Shown piece by piece: positions 41,901-51,700 of a DNA stretch of 64,000 bases. How positions within the stretch are numbered: the first letter of the stretch is position 1; every line of letters begins with the position of its first letter. The notes under the pieces are model-generated. The model worked only from the letters and a program-made list of their open reading frames with translations, had not been told where the DNA came from and searched no databases. The translations under genes and the position numbers were made by a program. Origin of the DNA: Sinonovacula constricta (Eukaryota > Mollusca > Bivalvia > Cardiida > Solecurtidae); the NCBI GenBank assembly GCA_007844125.1, contig CM017557.1:66921758-66985757 (forward strand), written 5' to 3'.

Positions 41901-44731
41901 AGCTAGTTGTTAATTTAAAGATTAGCTGGGGTTTTACCACAATACATTTAATAAAACATACCATCACTTCATTCCGCAGACTTTCTAGTGGCTCTGTAAG
42001 GCTCCCAATCGCCTTATCCATACCAACCTAAAAAAAGGGGGCAGCTTAAAATTAAAGCATGATTTTTTTATTTTTTTTAATTTTAACTTTGTGTTATATC
42101 TAGTTTCAAACAAAGTTTTCTCTTTTAAGGCATACCATTATCATGTATCACAATAAAATAATATTTCATCTTATCACTTATACATGTATCTGTTTTATTC
42201 AGTACTTGTTGCTTTCAACATAGAATTTAAATTATAAACAATAAAGGTGACATTTAAAAAAAAATTCTTCAACATTATAAGAGTTATATATTTACCAAGT
42301 TGCTAGACAAATTGACAAAGTCTGCATAGTCCTTGTTGATGAGCTCTATCATTGCATTTCTAAGAACCTTAAGATAAACTGAGAGATCATCTCTGAGGTC
42401 TTCCAACTGGACCCGTCTTCGACACTCGAGGACAAAGTTATCCACATTGAAATTGTCCTGAAATAATATAAAATAAGCATATGATGGTTACTGTGTCTAC
42501 CACTAATGCAATGTTTAACTGATATCTAAATATGAATTTTCCAAATAGAATTTGTATGTGCATAGCATTTGTTACTGCTTCCTCATCCTGCAAAGGAACT
42601 ACGAGAAAGCTAATTTTCTATTAATTCTATACATGTTATTTGCCAGAAATACAGCATGACCATTTTTCAGTTATGATCATATTTAAACATGATCAAATGC
42701 AATTGGTTATTGGCTAGATAGAATCAAGCAGATAAGGAAAGTGGCTGAGTATCTATTGGGAGATACTAAGTGCAGACATGAGGAGGCAAATCAATCATTA
42801 ACGTTAGTCAAAATGTGTGTTTTGTTTTTTGGATTACCTCCGCTGTATAAACTGTGCGGCCTTTATATTTTTTCTTTAAATTTTGCGGTCATTTTGGGGG
42901 TGCGGCCATTACATTGAATTAGGATTTTTTCTTCAAATTTTGCGGTCATTTTGGGGGTGCGGCCATTATACGGGTGCGACCATTACACAAGTGAATAAGG
43001 TAATGTTCTGCTACAAAAACTCTGTCATCTGGTTAAAGTGTTTACAGATCTAGTGCTGCCTTTAATGACAGCATGCCATAACCACTCTGGCTAAAACTTT
43101 ACTTTTTTTAACACTTTATAATTATTGATGTGAGTCACTATGTGATTCCTTAACGTCAAAATCAAGCAATCAGTCAGTCTTTCATTGACTTATCTTTGTA
43201 CATAAATAAGTTTAAAATTAATTTACACATTAAATGTTGTGTTGGTTTTCTTTAAATCAAACTTATAGCTTTAGTTATAATATTTATTGCTATGAGGGCC
43301 AAATAATGGTTTTATTAATAAAGTAATAGTTGAATCGACAATAAAAAGCACATTCATGGTAATCCTAGAATGTCAGTCTCTCCCTCTGGAGAGTCCAAAA
43401 CCATGTCTAATTATCCAAACACTAGGCTGGATTGTATTTGTATTTTACTGCACACCGACACTTAACAGGCCATACGGCGCCAAATACAAAGAAGTTAAAC
43501 GCGAATTGGACATAATCAGGTTAAAACTAAACTATGTGAGTAAAATATAGAAAAATACAAAAATCTATCTGGTTAAAATAATGTGCAGTATAATTGAAAA
43601 CAGGTTAATATATTTAAGGGTTTAAAAATGTATAACGGTTGCGAAATAAACAGTTTGAAAATGTATAACTTATTTAGAATATTGATTTTATTCAAGAAGC
43701 AAACAAGTTTAGAATCCGACACTGTGGTTGGATTGTTATGTAAGTACTCATACTAGGCATGAGTAAGCATTTATGCTATATAACTACATTTTTTTACTTT
43801 GATTTGTCACTGCCTTTCATACGAGGAACTGACAATCAATCTGTTAAGGTACTAGTCCTATATGTTAGGCAATGCATAACATATTTGTTTTCATAATTTT
43901 ACATGCCGATATTGACATATAACTTTTCATTGGAAATGTCAAATCTTATGGCTCCCCATGACATTCCAATACTTAAATCGAGATCAATTCGCAAAGCTGA
44001 CCCCACATCTAAGATATATTAAGAAATATTCAAGGCAGACATCTCAGTCTGATACAACATATTTAAACCTAATATTAAATAACTTAGCATTTCCATTTGA
44101 AACGCAGAGTGTATGATCTATTGTCCACAATCTTCTAGCAGTTTATACATTATATAGAATGAGTTTTAAATCTAAAAAAAAATTGGAATGATTTTGTCAT
44201 TAACATTCATGTTCTTGTTAAATATACATTATTATAATCCAAATGTTATAATTTGTTAGCATTACATTTGTTTATACCTGAAGCACAGCTACTCAAACAG
44301 CATATAAAATCGAAGCAATGACTGTTATATGGCAGTTTATGCATAGCAATATGACCTGGCATTTCAAGCAAAATAAAAAAAAATATAATGTTTAAGGTGA
44401 AATCTGATATACCGATTAATTTTTAGGAATGTGTTTTGACTGGGTAAAGTGGTAAAATTTTAAATGTGTTAAGCTCGTGACCACCCTTCCAAACAGCTGA
44501 CAATGAAGTATGTTTCACAATAAAAGAAATGTGGAGGATGTAAACCGACCTTCCAATTGGTACCGAATAGAACGAAAATAGAAAGGACGATACATGTTCC
44601 TTTTAGGGTACGACTTGACCGGGTAGAATTTTGTAATAAAGATGCACAACCTTCATAAAATCGTCCTTCTCGAAGCAGAGGGAAGCCGGACCACTTGGAA
44701 GTGGGACACTTTTAACGGGATCTCCCGTCAT
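29991..44731 (-). CDS. COG2: Conserved oligomeric Golgi complex subunit 2 (COG2), complete, 18 coding exons
   Basis: Coding exons 5' to 3': 44731-44651, 42457-42296, 42027-41962, 41692-41612, 41205-41102, 40697-40592, 38677-38498, 37747-37623, 36715-36592, 36269-36130, 35877-35816, 35395-35229, 33765-33574, 32672-32597, 31920-31775, 31316-31180, 30725-30554, 30098-29991. They total 2229 nt (742 aa plus stop; human 738), and every junction keeps frame. COG2 belongs to lobe A (COG1-4) of the COG tether for intra-Golgi retrograde vesicles. The N-terminal LCFEKDDFMK, DNFNVDNFVLECRRRVQLED and LIDKDYADFV-like (here LINKDYADFV) segments and the adjoining helical region (about 20-130) form the conserved coiled-coil part. 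FESQCGSLASVKRLRDHPSY and KWSLPVYFQIR are diagnostic of COG2. The start in CACCATGACGGG is the only good ATG before LCF. The first donor (AAG/GTTGTG) and the exon 6 donor (CCA/GTAGGT) are weaker than the rest. Exon 12 has a duplicated acceptor region. It is divergent with RRP36. Confidence 0.97.
30150..30400. mobile_element. Two family B SINE fragments in opposite orientation, last COG2 intron
   Basis: 30170-30262 matches the body on the reverse strand (TTCACTTCAAGAAGTACTGT, CATGCCATGAACACTTT). 30283-30400 is a head on the + strand, with ACTGGGTGGTACAGAGGGTA, AGCATCAGCTCCAGGTACAG and the degraded B box CCTGGTTCTTTCCTGG. Together they look like an inversion or two truncated insertions. Confidence 0.6.
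30945..31110. repeat. CAT/ATT microsatellite in COG2 intron
   Basis: There are runs of CATCAT and ATTATC units on the + strand within the intron between exons 16 and 17, ending about 70 bp from exon 16. An 80-codon frame rich in His and Ile is only the translation of the repeat. Confidence 0.85.
31978..32195 (-). mobile_element. Family A SINE in COG2 intron 14
   Basis: CATAACAATTATGGTCATAT, TTATTAGTGGAGGAAGAACC, TGGGTAGAACCACCGACACA, the B-box complement GGGACTCGAACC and the A-box complement GACTCCAACAGCTCAGCCAA are in order. It starts about 60 bp from exon 15. Confidence 0.8.
33915..34082 (+). mobile_element. Family A SINE, head-truncated, in COG2 intron
   Basis: GGGTTTGAGTCTCATTCTGG (B box), TGCAGGACTTAATGTGGGAA, GACTTCCAGCTGACCTG, CAGTGGTTCTACCCAGACAT and ATTAGCTGGATGTTTCTATA follow the family consensus. 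It directly adjoins the TIR element at 34087. Confidence 0.7.
34087..34858. mobile_element. TA-flanked non-autonomous DNA transposon, 772 bp, in COG2 intron 12
   Basis: The ends CTGTGAAAGCATTTTATTTC and GAAATAAAATGCTTTCACAG are perfect inverted repeats of 20 bp or more, followed on both sides by CGTGG/CCACG and more distant inverted similarity (TTCGTGGGTACTTGATTTCG against a TCGTTGGTACTTAAATTCGT copy). A TA dinucleotide flanks both ends (34085-34086 and 34859-34860), as in Tc1/mariner-like and some other superfamilies. There is no transposase ORF. The interior is more GC-rich than the intron. Confidence 0.85.
34960..35105 (-). mobile_element. Degenerate family A SINE fragment
   Basis: TGAGTGAAGGACGACCCCAG, AAATGTCTGCATAGAACCAA and GCAAATCAGCTTGAAGATCT match the reverse body. 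The head is lost. Confidence 0.55.
35381..35581. repeat. ~30-bp tandem repeat spanning the COG2 exon 12 acceptor
   Basis: Seven units start at 35381, 35411, 35440, 35470, 35495, 35525 and 35554 on the + strand, with consensus GGAACTGGCTGG then TGTCTAAAATAAATTCAT (24 to 30 bp). The first unit contains the true splice acceptor (AG complement at 35396-35397) and the first 15 nt of exon 12. The others are intronic copies of the same junction. Confidence 0.88.
36962..37130 (-). mobile_element. Degenerate family A SINE in COG2 intron 8
   Basis: TTTTGGTTATATTGGCGACA, AATGTCTGGATAACACTACT, AGTCAGTTGGAGGAAGTTCC and TCTTGCCCAGACTGGTACCT match the reverse family body. Confidence 0.55.
37262..37555. repeat. 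Probable dispersed repeat, unclassified
   Basis: Segment with composition unlike the surrounding intron, containing CCTACCAAGTTTGATGATTC, GACTGATTGACGGACCCTGG and ATATGGGCCCTCATCTCTGA. Its GGGCCCTCAT end recalls the ends of the repeats at 20490 and 48428. I have no second copy in the window, so the assignment rests on style rather than alignment. Confidence 0.35.
39058..39495. mobile_element. Non-autonomous element with long imperfect inverted ends, COG2 intron 6
   Basis: The left end carries a string of GGCCCAAAACCGAAAAGACC-like words repeated about every 13 bp (39060-39145). The right end (about 39410-39492) carries the complement, GGTCTGGACCGTTTTGGGTT then TGGGCC. The pair forms imperfect terminal inverted repeats around an AT-rich core. 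No ORF. Confidence 0.6.
42825..42990. mobile_element. Partial inverted-repeat element end with internal duplication, COG2 intron 1
   Basis: The block AAATTTTGCGGTCATTTTGG, then GGGTGCGGCCATTA, occurs twice (about 42876-42915 and 42935-42970). It is followed by TACGGGTGCGACCATTACAC. Such alternating GCGGCCATTA words are typical of terminal parts of short DNA elements in marine invertebrates. The opposite end is not seen. Confidence 0.45.
43442..43582. repeat. Dispersed repeat, copy 1 of 2
   Basis: GCACACCGACACTTAACAGG, CCATACGGCGCCAAATACAA, AGAAGTTAAAC and AAATCTATCTGGTTAAAATA are matched, with divergence, by the segment near 54876-55000. Both copies lie close to gene ends (COG2 first intron; downstream of RRP36 and MRPL11). 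Confidence 0.6.
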
Positions 44732-45705
44732 GGTGTCTGGTTGCTATTAGTTGTGAATTTGTTTGGAAAAAATCCTGCCACATCAGTGGTCCATGTTTGT
44801 TTGACGCTTGTTATTGCAAGCTCTTCCTTGACCTAGACATCACATTTTGCGGCACAACGTCGAAAAAGTTCGGCAATAACCACAGACATATAACAGAAAA
44901 ATTCTATTAAAAAAAGTAATGTATGAGTCTTAATTACACGATTACTGAAATGTGGAATACGTTTAATGCATGCAAAAATTGTACACAGAAATTAAAAATC
45001 GTATATTTATCACGATAACAAGTATACTGTTTCACCGTTTGTCCCCACCCCATAAAAACAAAAACATGTGGTAATCCACATATATCATAACATAAGACGA
45101 CGTACCACATGTGTTAGGCGAGCTTTGTAATTAAATTATAGCTAAAATTAAACATTATCATCCACACATATCGGAAACAAATGTGGAAACTTCGGTTAAA
45201 TACATCTAACAAGTTGATATCTAAATTCAGTGTGTTCAACCAGTAGCATAGATCATTAGTGTTCGGATGTAAGTAATCTCCGGACATTAGTGGCACCTGT
45301 AGCTGTTTTTATGTACATTATTTAGCCCCGGATAGATACTGTTGTTTGGTTGTAATTAATGAGCCAGGACATATTAATACTCACTTGGCCTGTTTTTTAT
45401 TCTAAATATCTAGACTCTTTATTACAAAATTAAATTGACTGAAGTACAGTTTGTAATTTGACATGAAATGTCTTTTCATATCTTTTACACTAAAAGTATA
45501 ATACTTGCAAAGATATGTCAGTATTTTGGTAAATGTTATATGGCATGTTTGTGATAATATTTGCTTTCTGAGACATGTTTTCATTGGTAGGACGATAAAT
45601 CTTAAGAAATATATTGCGTAATTATCAAGTTAAAGATGTTACTTATTTCAGATTTAAGAAATTTTCTCTGGTGAATAGAGAGAAAAAGAGAACACAAGCT
45701 GGGAA
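44732..45705. promoter_or_regulatory. Divergent spacer between COG2 and RRP36 start codons
   Basis: 974 bp separates two ATGs pointing away from each other, so promoters and 5' UTRs of both genes must lie here or in adjacent non-coding exons. The RRP36-proximal end has a possible splice acceptor (TTACTTATTTCAG, about 45639-45651), so its 5' UTR may be spliced. No TATA box can be assigned and no repeat is evident. Confidence 0.5.
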
Positions 45706-48700
45706 ATGGATTCTTTCAGAGACAGCAAAAATAACAAAAAGAGAAGAATTGTAGATGGAAAAACCAATAAACAGCACATTGTGAAGAGGACAAAAATACC
45801 CAAAGATGAGGCTGACTCCAGTTCAGATTATGATAATAACTCAGCACTGTTTGAAACAATGAAACAAAATGTGACTAATAAAAAGCACAACAAAAACATT
45901 ACTAATAAATCAACACAGAATTTGACTGATGCATCTGAATCAGACAAGCTAAAAAGCAGCCTTTCAGAATCAGAACCGTCGGAGGAGGAAAGCTTCAATT
46001 CTGTCTCCCAGAATCTCTCTCAAGACAAGTACACAAAAAGATTAAAAGTCCTTAAAAAGGCAAATACAGACACAAAAGATTACCATAATTCAGATCTTAA
46101 ACGTATTGACAGTTCTAAAGGTTCAGATAAACATAAACTTAAAAGTTCTAAGGAAAGATCAAGAAAAGTAATGGAGGATAAAAGGGTAATAAATGAGGAT
46201 TCTGATCATTCAAGTGATGCAGAAGAACTGCCTGAATGGGATGATGTAGAGAGTGATGATGGCTTAGAGGAGGATAACAGTGAGATGGATGAGGCAGAAG
46301 AGGGAAAAAATGATGATGAGGCAGATAAAGATGATGATGAGGAAGATGAGGACAACACAGAGGGGATGAATCAGGCTAAAAGTGAAGATGATGAATATGT
46401 AAGTTTTGTAATAATTAGGCCACTATGCATATTTCTAATTTTATTTAATAATGGACTATTTTCACAAAGACATAATGCTGATAAAATGACTTAAGTACAT
46501 GTACTTGAGCATAGTTGTTAGGAAAACTGTTTTCTAAAGTTAAAAATATTAAGTTTAGATTATGTGAATAGTATTTAGTAATAGTAACAGAAATATTTTG
46601 TCTTCCGCATTCTTAAAATAAAGCTAAATTGTCATCATTAACTAGGTCAGGGACAGCCTATAAACATTTAATTATTAACAGGAAACCCTAAAAACTAGCA
46701 ATTTAAAAAAACATGACAAAGGCACATTTTGTTGAACAATTAGTTATGATAACATGATGATTGCATATAGTAAAGTAACTAGTGCTTATCTTATAAACTG
46801 TATTATTAAGTCTGAATTATGTCCGCCTTTACCGATATATATATATATAATTATATATATATATATGTTGATGAAATTCTTAAATGTTAAATTTTAACAA
46901 CAAGCAAAAAGTTACATTTCGGCTGCTAGATTAAAATACCACAAATTTAGTGCAATTCATGTTCCATACAGCTATTTTTGAATACAGTAACATATGATAT
47001 GAAGTTAATTATATTTGAACATTTACATTTCAGGCAGCTATCAAGAGAGGTATGTACATTTATTTTCTTGTATACACTGTATTTATTCCTTCATACCAGA
47101 TACTAAAAATCAATGGCCTATGACATAACTTTAATATATTAATATTTAAATTTCAATATGAAATTAATGGAATAGCCTTGATATATATCTTAAGGTGGTT
47201 ATTTGGAATCCTCAGTCATTGCACAGTTTCACCTTCCACCTGGGCACGCTTTTTGGCTGTATAAACCATTATGAATGCCCAGTTATGTTTTTAAAGTTTT
47301 AAAGTTCATTACATAATTTTAACTATTACAAACTACTTTTAATGCATGTAAGAAGTAGACTGTTTTACTGTTGTTGTTTTTAATTGCAAAATGGAAAGTG
47401 TAGATATTTTTTTTTTTTGCCAATTCCGAAAATTCCCAAAATAAGACCATGTATTTGTAGATTACTCAAAATTACATTTTTTTTTATTTCTTACAGAATT
47501 AGCAGACATGCCTTTAGAGGATCTCATGAAATTGAAGGAAAGACTTGGTCTCAAAGTGTAAGTAAAAGGCTGCTGACCTATATCTAGCATTTTATCTTTA
47601 TAAGTCTGACTGATTAAACATCAATTTATGCTAGTCTAACAGTTTTAACATCAATTTAAGCAAGTTTGAATGATTTAATTTCAATTTAAACAAGTCTGAC
47701 TGATTTAACATTAATTTAAGCAAGTTTGAATGATTTAATTTCAATTTAAACAAGTCTGACTGATTTAACATTAATTTAAGCAAGTTTGACTGATTTAACA
47801 TCAATTTAAGTAAGTTTGACTGATTTAACATCAATTTAAGCAGGTCTGACTATGGTAATTTAACATCAATTTAATCAAATCTGACTGATTAAACTTCACT
47901 TTAAGCCAGCCTGACTAATTTAACATCAATTTAATCAAGTATCAATATCCCATTTTTATATATTTGTACCTACAATGGCATAAATAATGGACATGTACTT
48001 CAAATGTAATTGAAAGTATGTTGTTTTTTTTTTACATTTTCCTTACATGGTCTAGTAATTTAAATAAAATATTTTCCATTGGAGCATTATAGGTGACAGA
48101 CATTTAATATGGTATTCATAAAGATAAGCTTATTGCCAATTACAAACTAAAATTTAATGGTTGAACAAGTATGAACCAATGCCTTTGATGGCTAGTATAA
48201 AGTACCATACTAAGATTAGTTGAACATTCAATTGTTGTGTTTGTATAAAAGCTTCTTTTCGACAAAAATATTCTAGTGGCTGTTTGAGATGAATTAAGTT
48301 TTCTTGCAGATTCAACAAAATTATGCATGGCGATAAATTTGTGGAGAAACCCAAACAGAGAGTCTTCAAAAGGGTCAACAAAAACAGGTAATTTTTTATA
48401 CCCTTAAAGCATACAGACACAGCTTTTTAGCTCACCTGAGCTTATGCCCAGAATGAGCTCGTGTGATTGTCCACCGTCCAGTGCCATGAGTCTGTCAACA
48501 TTTTCAAACAACATCTCCTCTGAAACCACTGGGCCAAATTCAGACAAACTTTCGCAGAAGCTTACCATAAGCAGACACAGCAAAAAAACATGGCTACTCA
48601 GTGCGTGCCTATTTCCATATAAGGCTATATAGGAAAACCTAGAAAATCTTCTTGTCAGAAGCTACAAGAGCTAGAACCTTGATATTTAGTATACAAGTTC

Positions 48701-51700
48701 TGTATCAAGATTGTTCAAAGAAATTCGATTCATCAAAAAAACATGGCCACCAGGGGCGCAGCCATTTTCACTACATGGCTGTATGTGAAAACTTTGAAAA
48801 TTTTCTTGTCAAAAACCACAAGAGCTAGAGCTTTGATATTTGGTTTGTGTATTCCTTTGGTGGCATTGTATCAAGATTTTTCAAAGAATTCTGATCTGTC
48901 AAAAAAGCATAACCAGCAGCGCTAAACATTGACGGCACTCAGGTGAGGAAAAGAGGGCCATCATGGCCCTAATGTTTTTTTACTTCGTCATCATCAGCTG
49001 AGTCGCCATCCGCTTTTAGGTGCTCCAAACCATTTACAACTCAGTTCACCTTCAGGATGGTGCAGGTAGAGTGACCAGCCTCTACCCTGTCTAGGTTCCC
49101 TTTCATCCTTTTAGCATCACAGCAGCCAGAGCCAACATGATGCTCCCTTGACACAGTTCCCAAGAGCTTGGGCTGCAGCCTTTCGAAGCTTGCCTTTGAC
49201 TCCCAATGCTTTGAACATCTTCCTTATGACTTGAATCCTCTGATTCCATCCTCCACTTGAAGGACCCACGTCTTACAGCCATTTTGTCTACATGTTTCTA
49301 AAACAGAATACATTACAGCTTTCCAATGTATATGTTATATTTAAATTAATATCATGCATCTCTTAGAAGCCTGAATTTATTAAATTTCTTCCCTAGTTTT
49401 CGATCATTTTGAAGTCTTGAAATTGTGCTGTTTTTTTTTTTACAATTGTGGCTTAACTGAAAAATTAGCATTTGTCACTGAAAATTGTTATATGTTTTTC
49501 ATAACCAGTATAATAAATGAATTTTTCTTATGACCTCACACATGGGGGTCACTTGAATAATTCAACTAACAACATTTCAACCTGGCCCTTTTTCTCTACA
49601 CACAGTCATGGTATTAAATCACAAATATCATATAATTTATGTTGTTTCCTCAGGGACAAAAATAGTTTTTAAACACTTTTCATGCTATGATCTGTAAAGA
49701 CAATATAAGATGTAAATTACCGGTAATGTATTTAATGGGCTTCAGTATGCTGAGAGAAGTCCTGGGTGAAGAAATGCCAGAACAACTTGATATGTCTCGT
49801 TTGTTTTAGGTTGTCTTTTATCATGGCAAGCATTTGCATATTTCTGCACTTTGTTCATATATGTCAGTATAAATTTTGTGAAATATTTAGTGTTTATGAT
49901 GTTACTTCTGATATTCTGTATATGTAAATAGGATATAATAAATACATACAGAGTTGAAAAATCTTTTTTTGGAAAAAGTCAAATCAGTGAATGTGATTTT
50001 GCAAAGGGTTCACATAATAGTCAAATAGTGCAGCTTCTTTAAGGCAACTAGTTGTTCTACAGTTAACTACTGTAAATAAAAAACAATATATCAACCAGAT
50101 TGTTATGTTGAGTTTTCTCTGCTTTGTAGTTACAGATTTATATGAATATCATGGAAATATTGTGAATACTGTGACAAATATTTTCCTTCCAGACCAATGG
50201 AGATGTCATCAAAGCGACCCGTCCCAGTAATAAGGACTATCGTTGCACCAAAAGAAAAGGTTCGTTCAATTTGTCAGGTCTGTTTGTAGTATTTAATATT
50301 TGATTTAAGAAATTTTGTTAATGAATATAAGCTCTGATCCTTTCATTGTATTATTTACCCATGTAGTGTTTATTTATTGTGTTAAGGACAATGTGACCAA
50401 ATCTAGCTTTACACAGTGATCACAGTAAGAGGTTAGTGGGTTGGGGCAAGGTAGTGGGGGTGTTGTGGGGGTACTGCATGGTCTTACTCTGTATATCATT
50501 TTCATGATAATTGGCCAATTGTGTGTGTTTTTATTTAGGTGTAAGTAGGTGACAATTTATTGCACACTTAGGCTCATTTGTGATAGAATAAGTGCTAAAA
50601 ATAACAAAAACTAGTTTTGAACACCCTAACCTACCAGTTGAGTTGATGGGTGTATTGTCCAGCTTTGAAAACTGATTAGGGTATATTTTGTCGACCTAGA
50701 AAAATTGATGAGAGGCGCTTTGTCTACTTAAAAATAATACATCGGGGTGTTTCGTCCACCTAGTCTAAATAGGCAGGTGTTATGTCTGAGGGTGTTTGTC
50801 CAAATGCTGGTTAAAATACATTTTTGAAGTCAATAGATAACTACTAAGAAGTTAAGTACCCTGTTGCCAGATCTCTAATCCTGTGTTACCTGTGTAACAG
50901 GTAAGAAGAGACCCCAAAAAATAACTATCAAGAAGTTAATTACATGTTGCCTGGTCTCTAATCCTGTGTTACCTGTGTAACAGGTGCATAGAGACCCTTA
51001 GAGGTACCTATTGAGAAGTTAATTACATGTTGCCTGGTCTCTAATCCTGTGTTAACTGTGTAACAGGTACATAGAGACCCTTAGAGGTAACTATTGAGAA
51101 GTTAATTACATGTTGCCTGGTCTCTAATCCTGTGTTAACTGTGTTACAGGTACATAGAGACCCTTAGAGGTAACTATTGAGAAGTTAATTACATGTTGCC
51201 TGGTCTCTAATCCTGTGTTAACTGTGTTACAGGTACATAGAGACCCTTAGAGGTAACTATTGAGAAGTTAATTACATGTTGCCTGGTCTCTAATCCTGTG
51301 TTACCTGTGTTACAGGTGCATAGAGACCCTTAGAGGTAACTATTGAGAAGTTAATTACATGTTGCCTGGTCTCTAATCCTGTGTTACCTGTGTTACAGGT
51401 ACATAGAGACCCTTAGAGGTAACTATTGAGAAGTTAATTACATGTTGCCTGGTCTCTAATCCTGTGTTACCTGTGTTACAGGTGCGTAGAGACCCCAGGT
51501 TTGATGACCTGTCTGGAGAGTACAGTGACCAGCACTTCAACAGGAACTACGCCTTCTTGTCAGACATCAAGGCCCGAGAGAAACAGGTGAGTGTTTTGAC
51601 AAAATATTCTCAGATCTTCCCATTATACTTGTAGTAATCTCTCTTTCATACAAAAACACCTCATTCCATACTTTGATACATAATTGCATGTACATATATG

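Noticed and set aside
47631..47834. 67-codon frame encoding a decapeptide repeat on -
   Set aside because: It is the in-frame translation of a 30-bp intronic tandem repeat inside RRP36.
50838..51499. CRISPR-like regular array
   Set aside because: The whole 83-bp unit is repeated with no unique spacers, and this is an animal genome; it is a tandem repeat. The same applies to the 45-bp and 30-bp arrays.
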